Source: Phycisphaerales bacterium (GTDB lineage: Bacteria; Planctomycetota; Phycisphaerae; UBA1845). From it: DNA of 64,000 nt. Positions 27,324 to 34,691 of this stretch are shown here, piece after piece. How positions within the stretch are numbered: position 1 is the first letter of the stretch; every line of letters begins with the position of its first letter. The stretch covers positions 1 to 64,000 of the forward strand of contig JACKHH010000005.1 of assembly GCA_020639095.1 (NCBI GenBank), read 5' to 3'. The notes beneath the pieces were generated by a model. That model made no database searches and was not told the origin of the DNA. It worked only from the letters and a program-made list of their open reading frames with translations. A program made the position numbers and the translations under genes.

Positions 27324-28151
27324 CTAGTCAACGTCGACGGGCTTCATCTCGCCGTCACGGAATACTGCCAGGTGTTTGATCCCGGCCGAGCGCATGATTC
27401 CGACAGCGTCGTCGAAATTCTCTCCGACGTATTGCGGGCTGTGGGCGTCACTGCCCAGGGACATGCAGGTGCCGCCCAGGTCGGCGTAGCGCTGGACGGT
27501 ATCTTTGCCGGGCATGGGTTCCGCCATTTTGTTGCGCAGCGTTGAGGTGTTGATCTCGGGGATCAGGTTCGCGCGGAGGCAGTTGCGCAGGATTTCGTCG
27601 ATGAGCTGCGGCTCGTTGATCGGTTCGTCAAAACCCCAATAGCGGTTCGCGTAGCGCTTGGCAAAATCCATATGCCCGAGGATGTGGAAGGGATGGCCGC
27701 CATGCTCCTGCATGTGCGCGATGTGCGCGGTCGCGTCGCGTGCGGCTGTCAGGTAGTCGTGGATAAACGTATGCGGGTCCATGCCGTCGAAGTGCTCGCG
27801 CACGTGCACCGGCTTGCCGTGCGCCCAGTGCACGCTGAGCAGCACGACGTCGAACGTGTGCTTTGCGAGGAACTCCAGGATGAAGTCCATCCGCTCCGGC
27901 TGATAGCACACCTCAATGCCTTTGCCGATGAAAATGCGATCGCCGAAGCGGTCGCGGAGCGCGTCGATCTCGCGTGCGATCTTCGCGTCGTCATACTTGC
28001 ATTCCGGCCATTCGCTCGGATGCGTGTCGAAATGATCGGTAAACGTCAGGCCCGCGAGGCCCTTTTCGAGCGCTTCGGCAACGTTCTGTTCGGGCGGGGT
28101 CTTGCAATCGAATGAGTTCCAGGTGTGCAGGTGCTGGTCGTAAAGTCGCAT
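27324..28151 (-). CDS. PHP-domain phosphoesterase, histidinol-phosphatase (HisJ)-like
   Basis: A 275-residue PHP-fold metal hydrolase. The metal ligands expected for a trinuclear PHP site are visible: HLH at the start (YDQHLHTWNS), FTDHFDTH, the glutamate in GKGIEVCYQPE, LLSVHWAHG and the closing LGSDAHSP. The length and the order of motifs match HisJ-type histidinol-phosphatases, which release phosphate in the second-last step of histidine synthesis. Close relatives also act on other phosphoesters, and no his genes are adjacent. The ATG at 28151 has GGGAG eight bases upstream. Confidence 0.85.
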   Translation of the reverse strand: MRLYDQHLHTWNSFDCKTPPEQNVAEALEKGLAGLTFTDHFDTHPSEWPECKYDDAKIAREIDALRDRFGDRIFIGKGIEVCYQPERMDFILEFLAKHTFDVVLLSVHWAHGKPVHVREHFDGMDPHTFIHDYLTAARDATAHIAHMQEHGGHPFHILGHMDFAKRYANRYWGFDEPINEPQLIDEILRNCLRANLIPEINTSTLRNKMAEPMPGKDTVQRYADLGGTCMSLGSDAHSPQYVGENFDDAVGIMRSAGIKHLAVFRDGEMKPVDVD

Positions 28152-28285
28152 GGTTGGTCTCCCGGATGTGGGGGCATCCTAACGCAAGACCGGTGGAGTT
28201 TCCCGAAGCGTTTTGGATTCGTGCGGAAATGCGGCGTGCGTACGCGGAGCGGTGAGGAACTGGAAGACGCTGCGCTTTGATTCCT

Positions 28286-28313
28286 GCCCCGTGCTTGGCG
28301 CACGGGGTTCTGA
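28286..28313 (+). repeat. REP element, TTGGC-loop family (isolated copy)
   Basis: It reads CCCCGTGC-TTGGC-GCACGGGG followed by TTCTGA. It has the same loop and tail as the elements around the transposase at 54 kb, but a different stem that is fully paired. It lies in the gap between the HU gene and the PHP gene. Confidence 0.85.
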
Positions 28314-28387
28314 GTGCTGACGGCACATGCGAAGCTAGTCGCGCGGATGCGCAGCCTTGCTACTCGTCGTAAGTTGCTTGCTGGGGG

Positions 28388-28729
28388 TTACTTCTGTTGC
28401 GCACGGGGCGCGACGGCATCGAGTACGTCGGGTGGGGGGCTGCCGTCGCCGACCAAACGCTGCTTCATAAGCCGGCCGATCTTGAACTTCACCGTGCGTT
28501 TGGCGGGTACGTTGACCGGGTCGAGCGTCTTCGGGTTCTGGGCTGTGCGCGCGGCGCGCACCTTGCACTCGAACACACCGAAGTCTCGGAACTCCAAGCG
28601 GTTACCGTCACCGAGTTCGTTGACGATCTCGTCGAGAAAGTTTTGGATGATGCGCTTGACCAGGACGCGTTTGGTACCGGTTTCATCAGCGATGCGATCG
28701 ATCAGCTCTTTCTTCGTCACCGTTGACAT
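28388..28729 (-). CDS. HU/IHF-family DNA-binding protein
   Basis: A 113-residue nucleoid protein. The usual HU fold is complete: helices STVTKKELIDRIADETG and VKRIIQNFLDEIVNELG, the beta region RLEFRDFGVFECKVRAA, and the DNA-clamp arm with NPKT and VNVPAKRTVKFKIG (the family has NP.T...... and P....KF..G). A tail of about 20 residues (GDGSPPPDVLDAVAPRAQQK) extends beyond the standard 90-residue length. AGGAG is placed seven bases before the ATG at 28729. It should bend and compact DNA as a dimer. Whether it is HU or IHF-like cannot be decided. Confidence 0.94.
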   Translation of the reverse strand: MSTVTKKELIDRIADETGTKRVLVKRIIQNFLDEIVNELGDGNRLEFRDFGVFECKVRAARTAQNPKTLDPVNVPAKRTVKFKIGRLMKQRLVGDGSPPPDVLDAVAPRAQQK

Positions 28730-29011
28730 GGGCAGCTCCTGGACGCTCCCGGCTTCCAGACGGCCCGGGGTCCCATCATGCGCAGCGAATCACATTACAA
28801 TTTCGGCCCGACGATCCTCTAGGCAACGACCCGAATAAAGCCGCTCCGCCAGTGCGTCGGACGACGTCAAATCCGACCGTCCAACGACTGCCGGATTGAC
28901 ACAAGTCATATTAAACCAAAGGGGTTACGGCATCAAGCGGATTTGTCTGACAGGCACGGATGCCCGCTGGCTGCCGCCCGGTGCGGGGTGGATTGCGGTA
29001 GATTCCCGAGA

Positions 29012-29323
29012 CTACCGCGAGGCTTCGCCGACCCGCTCCACGCGGAAACGGCGGAAGGTGAGGTCGCGGCCATTGCCCCGGATGCCCTGGAGATCGTAGA
29101 TGCTCTCGCGGTAGAAAATCCGCTCTCGGCCTTGGATAACGGCATCGGTGGAAGGCCAATCGCTGGCATAGGCGATCTGGTCGGCCTGAGGGTATCCGGG
29201 CTGGGCGTCGAAGAGCAAGCGGGTATCCGCGACCGGAACCGGGGCGATGTAGGCCCGCTCTGCGGACGCGCAGCCCGCGGCGAAGATCATTCCGAACAGG
29301 ATGGCGAGCTTCACGCAACGCAT
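29012..29323 (-). CDS. Small lipoprotein
   Basis: A 103-residue protein with a lipoprotein signal: MRCVKLAILFGMIFAAGCAS, where AAGC is the lipobox. I start at the ATG at 29323, which has GAAAGG upstream. The mature part (YIAPVPVADTRLLFDAQPGY, then a beta-rich region ending FRRFRVERVGEASR) matches no family I know. It is probably anchored in the outer or inner membrane facing the periplasm. It lies between the HU gene and the oxidoreductase gene on the same strand, but gaps of roughly 280 bp on both sides suggest its own transcript. Confidence 0.75.
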   Translation of the reverse strand: MRCVKLAILFGMIFAAGCASAERAYIAPVPVADTRLLFDAQPGYPQADQIAYASDWPSTDAVIQGRERIFYRESIYDLQGIRGNGRDLTFRRFRVERVGEASR

Positions 29324-29602
29324 GGTGACGACCTTTCCCCATTGGGCACGTCCGTCGATGCGGTGGTACACCGGCGGTCCGCGATTTTCAATCTGGCAAG
29401 ACCGGTACCGCGCCGCGTTCGTGTAGCGTAATCGAAACGTGAGGGGGATTGCTGCGCGGAAATGCGGCTGTGACGACCTATTACGCGGTCATGGTCGGGT
29501 CGTGCATGGCGTAGCGGTTGTAGCGAATGATCACTGGATGCAACGCGCGATGTTGCGATTGAGGGATTCGTCAACAGCGTTTTCGGACGGTGAGCCGAGC
29601 GC

Positions 29603-30631
29603 TCACTTCGCGTCGCGCAGCGCGGACGCGGGCGTGTTCTTCTTGATCGACTCGACGATACGCTCAGCCAGCTCGACCGCGGCTGCTCCGTCTTCACCGG
29701 TAACTGCCGGCGCGGAGTCGGTGCGTACGGCATTGAGGAACGAATCGATTTCGGCGCGTAGCGGTTCGACGGAGTCGTCGACTTCGAGCGGTTCGATGTT
29801 GACCATGCTGCCGAAGTCGAAGTTCGCCATCTGCGATAGGTCCTTGAAGTTGCGTTCGCGCGCGAGCTTCAAAAGGTCTAGGTTGGAGTCCTTGGTAATG
29901 ACGATGCCGGTCTTGCGACCATAGTCCATTGAAAGATAGGCGTCAGGTTCAAAGACGCGGATCTTGCGTTCGGTCTTGAGCGCGAGTCGCGATGCGGTGA
30001 GGTTCACGACGCACCCGTTCGAGAACGTCACGCGCGCGTTGGCGACATCCTCATGCGGACCGAGCACGGGGAACCCGGAGGCGTTCACCGTGTATTTGCG
30101 ATCCTTCACCAGGTGCAGCACGATATCGATATCGTGAATCATCATGTCGTGCACCACGCCGATGTCCGCGCTGCGGAAGGTGAACGGGCTGATGCGGTGC
30201 GTTTCGATGAAACGCGGGACGACGTTGATGCGGTTCATCGCGAGCACAACGGGATTGAAGCGCTCGGAGTGGCCGACCGCGACGACGCACTTGGCATCGC
30301 GCGCCCAGCGCACGATCTCACCGGCGGTCGCGGAATCCTGCGCCAAGGGCTTTTCGATCAGCACGCCGATGCGCGCCTCGATCAGCGGGCGCGCAACGGT
30401 ATGGTGGTACACGGTGGGCACAGCCACACTGGCGACATCGATCTTACCGATCACCTCGCTGACGTCGGCATACGCGGTGCCGCCGTGCTGGGCAGCCATC
30501 TCCTTGGCGCGGTCCAGGTCCTCATCAACAACGGCGACCAGGTCAACGTCGGGGATTTCGCTGTAAATACGTGCGTGGTGGCGACCCATGTGCCCGACGC
30601 CGATCACCGCCGCTCGCAACTTGCCTGCCAT
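29603..30631 (-). CDS. Gfo/Idh/MocA-family NAD(P)-dependent oxidoreductase, lpxA-linked
   Basis: A 342-residue oxidoreductase with an N-terminal Rossmann fold (AAVIGVGHMGRHHARIY), the conserved EKPLA signature (GVLIEKPLAQ) and a C-terminal alpha/beta domain with the expected histidine segment (GVVHDMMIHDIDIVLHLV). These enzymes oxidise or reduce hydroxyl groups of sugars or inositols. It follows lpxA by 53 bp, with AGGGAAG before its ATG. In some bacteria a lpxA-adjacent member (GnnA) oxidises UDP-GlcNAc at C3 so that an aminotransferase (GnnB) can make the diamino sugar for lipid A. No GnnB is seen here, so that role is inference only. Confidence 0.85.
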   Translation of the reverse strand: MAGKLRAAVIGVGHMGRHHARIYSEIPDVDLVAVVDEDLDRAKEMAAQHGGTAYADVSEVIGKIDVASVAVPTVYHHTVARPLIEARIGVLIEKPLAQDSATAGEIVRWARDAKCVVAVGHSERFNPVVLAMNRINVVPRFIETHRISPFTFRSADIGVVHDMMIHDIDIVLHLVKDRKYTVNASGFPVLGPHEDVANARVTFSNGCVVNLTASRLALKTERKIRVFEPDAYLSMDYGRKTGIVITKDSNLDLLKLARERNFKDLSQMANFDFGSMVNIEPLEVDDSVEPLRAEIDSFLNAVRTDSAPAVTGEDGAAAVELAERIVESIKKNTPASALRDAK

Positions 30632-30684
30632 GATTGAACTTCCCTCAAAGTGCCCGCGTCAAAACCCGACGCGGGACAAATGCA

Positions 30685-31560
30685 CTACCTGCCGGGCGTA
30701 CGAGGCACCGGCTGAGTGCGTAGCGATTCGAGATAGCGACCCTGCCGCCCGCAACCAAACGAGCGCATCAGGAACTCGCAAAGGTAAATCACGTGCTCGT
30801 CGTTGGTGTCCTCGCGCACCTGCTGCACCGCGCGGATGATCGGCGTACCGGTCGCCCGGGCGCGGCGCGAAAAGATGCGCATGAACGCCTGCTTGAGCGC
30901 GCGAATCTGCTCTTCGGTGAATCCGCGACGTTGCAAGCCCACGCCGTTGACCATGCGCACTTCCTGGCGACTCGAACGCGTACCCGCGACAGTAAGAAAC
31001 GGGGGTACATCGGCTGCGATTTTCGTCATGCCGCCGACCATGCTGTGTTTCCCAAGGGTGGTGAAGTGGTGTACGCCCACGTGGCCACCGAGGGTGACGT
31101 AGTCCTCGAGCACGACGTGGCCCGCGAGCAGGCAAAGGTTTGCGAGAATGCAGTTGTTGCCGATGAGCACGTCATGTCCCAGGTGCGCTCCGGCCATCAA
31201 CAGATTGCCGTTTCCGATGCGACTCACGCTGCCCCCGCCAACCGTCCCGGGATGGATCGTGACCTGTTCGCGGAAGACGTTGTTGTCGCCGATTTCAATG
31301 GTCGTGCGCTCGCCGCGAAACTTGAGGTCCTGCGGCGGGCAGCCGATCACGCATCCGGGAAAAAACTCGCAGTTGCGCCCGACGGTGGTGTGACCGATGA
31401 GTGTCACGTTGTTGTGCAACACGGTGCCGTCGCTGATGGTCACATCCGGTCCGACCACGGTGAACGGGCCGATGCGCACGTCCTGACCCAGGCGCGCACC
31501 CGGATCGACAACCGCCATCGGGTGGATATCCTCAACCTGTTGCAACTGCATCCGTGTCAC
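30685..31560 (-). CDS. lpxA: UDP-N-acetylglucosamine O-acyltransferase LpxA
   Basis: LpxA adds the first 3-hydroxyacyl chain from acyl-ACP to UDP-GlcNAc, the first step of lipid A synthesis. The 291-residue protein is a left-handed beta-helix of hexapeptide repeats with the family marker GCPPQDLKF, both histidines of the active-site segment (LLMAGAHLGHD), LAGHV and VHHF, and the C-terminal helix region starting LQRRGFTEEQI. One deviation is that the usual TIHRGT loop reads TIHPGT. I start at the GTG at 31560, which has GGAG six bases upstream. An ATG three codons later is less well placed. It lies between lpxC-fabZ (47 bp) and the oxidoreductase gene. Confidence 0.95.
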   Translation of the reverse strand: MTRMQLQQVEDIHPMAVVDPGARLGQDVRIGPFTVVGPDVTISDGTVLHNNVTLIGHTTVGRNCEFFPGCVIGCPPQDLKFRGERTTIEIGDNNVFREQVTIHPGTVGGGSVSRIGNGNLLMAGAHLGHDVLIGNNCILANLCLLAGHVVLEDYVTLGGHVGVHHFTTLGKHSMVGGMTKIAADVPPFLTVAGTRSSRQEVRMVNGVGLQRRGFTEEQIRALKQAFMRIFSRRARATGTPIIRAVQQVREDTNDEHVIYLCEFLMRSFGCGRQGRYLESLRTQPVPRTPGR

Positions 31561-31607
31561 CGTGAACTCCGTGTCGTCACCGTGCCGCGATTCTTTCCCG
31601 CCGGCGT

Positions 31608-32936
31608 TTAGTCTTCGTGTGCGTCGGTCAGCATGAACTTGATGTCCGCCTGGGCGGCGATCTCCGTGCCCACGCGGGCGGTGGTCTGCACGTGCCCGAG
31701 ATTCGTGCGAACGCGAACCGTCTTCGCTTCCAGGATCAACTGATCACCGGGCGTGACCGAGCGGCGGAACTTCACCTTGTCGAGGCTGAACAGCACCGCA
31801 ACCTTACCGGTGTGCTCAAGGTCCTGCGACAACAAAATCCCGCCAAGCTGCGCCATTGCCTCGATGATAAGCACGCCGGGCATGATTGGCTGGCCCGGAT
31901 AATGTCCCTGGAAGAATTCCTCGTTGATCGTGACGTTCTTGATGCCGACCGCGCGCTCGGTACCCTCGATTTCGACGATGCGATCCACCATCAAGAACGG
32001 GTAGCGGTGGGGCAGGATACGCCGAACGCGGTGGATGTCCAGCTTGGGTTTGGCGCGGGCGATCGCCGACATCATCGCACGCTGTTCGTAAGCGCGCAGC
32101 GCGCGCACCAATTCATGATTCAACGCGTGGCCCGACTTGCGCGCGTGTACGCGCCCTACAATAAAGCGCCCGAGCAGCATCAAATCGCCAATGAGGTCGA
32201 GCACCTTGTGCCGCACGCACTCATCGGGAAAACGCAAGGGGTTGTCGATCGGCCCGTTCTCATCGAAAACCACGACGTCGTGATACGTCAGGTGCGTGCC
32301 CAGCCCGCTCTTGCGCAGCGCTTCCGCCTCTTCCTTGAGCACGAAGGTGCGCGCTGGTGCGATCTTCTCGGCGAACGCTTCCGGCTGGCAGGAGAACGCG
32401 CACACCTGACGACCGATGGGTGACGACGAGCCGTAGTCCAGCTCGTAGAGAATCTCAAGCGTGTTCGCGTCGGGTTTGAGCGGTGGCAGGGCGACGAGTT
32501 CCATGTCGCCGTCGACGACGCGAATCATATCCTGAATAAGGTACGGATCGCGCTGCGCGTCCTGCTGCTCGATACCGGCTTCCTTGATCAGCTCGACGAA
32601 AGGAAGACAACTGCCGTCGAGCACGGGAAGTTCATTGCCGGTGAGTTCGATTTCAAGATTGTCGATGCCCATGCCCGCGCAAGCGCTGAGGCAGTGCTCG
32701 ATTGTTTCGATCGACACCGTGCCATTCTGCAAACTGGTGCGGCGAGCGCGCTTGGATACGAGTTCGACGCGCGCGGGCACGCGAACAGGTTTGGGCTGAT
32801 CGGAACGGAGGAACCACAGACCGGTATTGGGCCGCGCCGGGTGAAAGCGCACGATGGTGGGCTCACCGGTGAAGAGGCCCTTGCCGTCGAGTTCAACGAC
32901 GCGGCGAATGGTCTGTTGGGGATTCAAGTTGCTCAA
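31608..32936 (-). CDS. lpxC/fabZ: Bifunctional UDP-3-O-acyl-GlcNAc deacetylase / 3-hydroxyacyl-ACP dehydratase (LpxC-FabZ fusion)
   Basis: A 442-residue fusion. Residues about 1-290 are LpxC, the zinc deacetylase that commits lipid A synthesis, with zinc ligands H81 (ETIEHCLSACAG), H243 and D247 (ECVRHKVLDLIGDL) and H270 (KSGHALNHEL). Residues about 298-442 are FabZ, the fatty acid synthesis dehydratase, with H345 (FFQGHYPGQPIMPGVL) and E359 (IIEAMAQ). Both active sites are complete. Fusions of this type are known in Bacteroidetes and planctomycetes, and they tie lipid A and fatty acid synthesis together. The start is a TTG (32936 or 32927) inside the end of lpxD, so translation is coupled. 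Confidence 0.95.
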   Translation of the reverse strand: MSNLNPQQTIRRVVELDGKGLFTGEPTIVRFHPARPNTGLWFLRSDQPKPVRVPARVELVSKRARRTSLQNGTVSIETIEHCLSACAGMGIDNLEIELTGNELPVLDGSCLPFVELIKEAGIEQQDAQRDPYLIQDMIRVVDGDMELVALPPLKPDANTLEILYELDYGSSSPIGRQVCAFSCQPEAFAEKIAPARTFVLKEEAEALRKSGLGTHLTYHDVVVFDENGPIDNPLRFPDECVRHKVLDLIGDLMLLGRFIVGRVHARKSGHALNHELVRALRAYEQRAMMSAIARAKPKLDIHRVRRILPHRYPFLMVDRIVEIEGTERAVGIKNVTINEEFFQGHYPGQPIMPGVLIIEAMAQLGGILLSQDLEHTGKVAVLFSLDKVKFRRSVTPGDQLILEAKTVRVRTNLGHVQTTARVGTEIAAQADIKFMLTDAHED

Positions 32937-33945
32937 CCCGCTTGGTCAACTCACGAAGGTGGGCGATGACCTCCGGGAGTTTGCGCAGGCTCGCACTCTC
33001 GCGCAGGTACTGCCGGAATTCAATTGCGGGAAGCCCAGCCACCTTCGCTCCGGCAGCCACATCCTGCGGCACACAGGAGCACGCTGCCACCTGGACCCCG
33101 TCCCCAAGTTCAATGTTGTCGCGAATGCCCACATGGCCGCCCAGCAGCACGTAACTGCCCAGACGAGCACTGCCCGCTACGCCAACCTGAGCGCAGAGAA
33201 CCGCGTTCGCGCCAACGACGACATTATGTGCCACCTGCACCAGATTATCAATCTTCGCACCCTGCTTGATAACCGTGTTTCCCGTCTTGGAGCGGTCCAC
33301 GCACGAGCAGGCGCCGATCTCCACGTCGTCCTCGATGATCACGCCGCCAATGTGCGGCACCCGGGTGTGCCGGCCCTCGTGCAGGTAATACCCGAAACCG
33401 TCGGCGCCGATCACGCTCTGCGCGTGAATGATCACGCGATCACCCAGCGTGCAGCGCTCACGCACGACGACGTGCGGCCAGAGGGTGCAGTTCGCGCCGA
33501 CATGCGCTTCGGCACCGATGTACACGCCCGTGTGCAGGATGGTTCCATCGCCCACGACAGCGCCTTGTTCGATCACCACGTACGGGCCGATCGCGACGTT
33601 GTCGCCGATCTTCGCGCCGGGTGCGATGCGCGCCGTCTCGTCGATCCCTTGCGGGGGATGCACGACCGGTGGGGCGAAGTGCGTCATCACCTGCGCGAGC
33701 GCATGATCCACCTTCTTACAAATGATCGCGTCGCGCGGCGGGTCGGTGATTTCCGGGGGAACGATCAGCGCCGACGCTTGCGTTTTCTTGAGCTTCGGCG
33801 CGAAGCGCAGATCAGACAGCCAACTGATCTCGCCTTCCTGTGCGACGTCAAGCGGCGCAACGCCCGAAAGCGTGCGCGTACCGTCACCGTGCAGCTCGCC
33901 GCCGACCAACGTCGCGAGTTCCGCAAGTGTGGCGGTGCGCGTCAT
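32893..33945 (-). CDS. lpxD: UDP-3-O-(3-hydroxyacyl)glucosamine N-acyltransferase LpxD
   Basis: LpxD adds the second, N-linked hydroxyacyl chain to the LpxC product. The 350-residue protein has the N-terminal uridine-binding domain (TLAELATLVGGELHGDG, ISWLSDLRFAPKL) and a hexapeptide beta-helix. The helix carries the family segment IIHAQSVIGADGFGY and the catalytic-histidine stretch QVAHNVVVG, and GGHVGIRDNIELGDG. A C-terminal helix follows (LRELTKRVEQLE). It overlaps the skp stop by 4 bp (ATGA) and lpxC-fabZ by 44 bp, so all three are one coupled unit. GGHVGI keeps the usual coil order and nothing is missing. Confidence 0.95.
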   Translation of the reverse strand: MTRTATLAELATLVGGELHGDGTRTLSGVAPLDVAQEGEISWLSDLRFAPKLKKTQASALIVPPEITDPPRDAIICKKVDHALAQVMTHFAPPVVHPPQGIDETARIAPGAKIGDNVAIGPYVVIEQGAVVGDGTILHTGVYIGAEAHVGANCTLWPHVVVRERCTLGDRVIIHAQSVIGADGFGYYLHEGRHTRVPHIGGVIIEDDVEIGACSCVDRSKTGNTVIKQGAKIDNLVQVAHNVVVGANAVLCAQVGVAGSARLGSYVLLGGHVGIRDNIELGDGVQVAACSCVPQDVAAGAKVAGLPAIEFRQYLRESASLRKLPEVIAHLRELTKRVEQLESPTDHSPRR

Positions 33946-34601
33946 GGCCGGTCGGAACCTTCGGTCTGTGTCGCGGGCGCCCGCGCGGGACCGCCGCCGC
34001 TCGTCGGCTGCATGCCGCGCAATCCGCCCTGCGTCTTGTACGCATCGTTCAGGCGATTGAGCACTTCGTTGGTGATGTCCGCGCGGTCGCTGTGATAGAT
34101 GACCTTTTGCAGCAGGATCTGTTGCCGCAGCGCGACCGAATCGGGCGCGTCGTCCGCGAGTTCGTCATACGTGAGCACGAGGTCGATGTTGCGCTCCTTG
34201 GCGATGGCTGCGATGACGTCCTGCGTGTTGTGGTAAATCTTCTGCATCCAGCGCAGGTGGTCGCCCTTGAGCTTCTTTTCCGTCGTCTTCGACCAGATCT
34301 GGAACTCGACCTCGGCTTTGGTGAGTTCGTCGTCGCGACGTTCGTAGTCGGCGCTGTTCGGGTCGAATGCCGCGAGCGCCCGGCGCATCTGGTCCATGCT
34401 GTTGCGGCGGCGATCCGCCTCATCGGCTGCGTCGCGCCGCGCCTGATCGAACATTGATTCGAGATCACGCGTCATGGCGTAATCTTCGAAGATACGCGCG
34501 ACGTTGAGCACCGCGATGTTGGTGTCAGCTTTCGCCGCGTTGGCGAAGCAGAGCGTGCCCGCGAGCACGAGAAGCATACTGGCTGACTTCGTCCTGAACA
34601 T
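33942..34601 (-). CDS. skp: OmpH/Skp-family periplasmic chaperone
   Basis: A 219-residue exported protein. The ATG at 34601 has AAAGGA eight bases upstream and a signal peptide (MLLVLAGTLCFANAAKA). The start of the mature part (TNIAVLNVARIFEDYAMTRD) matches the OmpH/Skp opening strand and first helix. A long charged coiled region follows (RRDAADEADRRRNSMDQMRR onward), then a closing segment (ERNIDLVLTYDELADD) typical of the family. Skp trimers hold unfolded outer membrane proteins in the periplasm. The gene lies between bamA (90 bp upstream) and lpxD, the standard arrangement of this cluster. Confidence 0.93.
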   Translation of the reverse strand: MFRTKSASMLLVLAGTLCFANAAKADTNIAVLNVARIFEDYAMTRDLESMFDQARRDAADEADRRRNSMDQMRRALAAFDPNSADYERRDDELTKAEVEFQIWSKTTEKKLKGDHLRWMQKIYHNTQDVIAAIAKERNIDLVLTYDELADDAPDSVALRQQILLQKVIYHSDRADITNEVLNRLNDAYKTQGGLRGMQPTSGGGPARAPATQTEGSDRP

Positions 34602-34691
34602 GTTTACGATCCTTTCCCGAGGGAGCACACGCGTTGTCCGCGAACGGGCGCAAGCAAACCCGCTCGTCACGCACAACCGTCGTGCATCCGT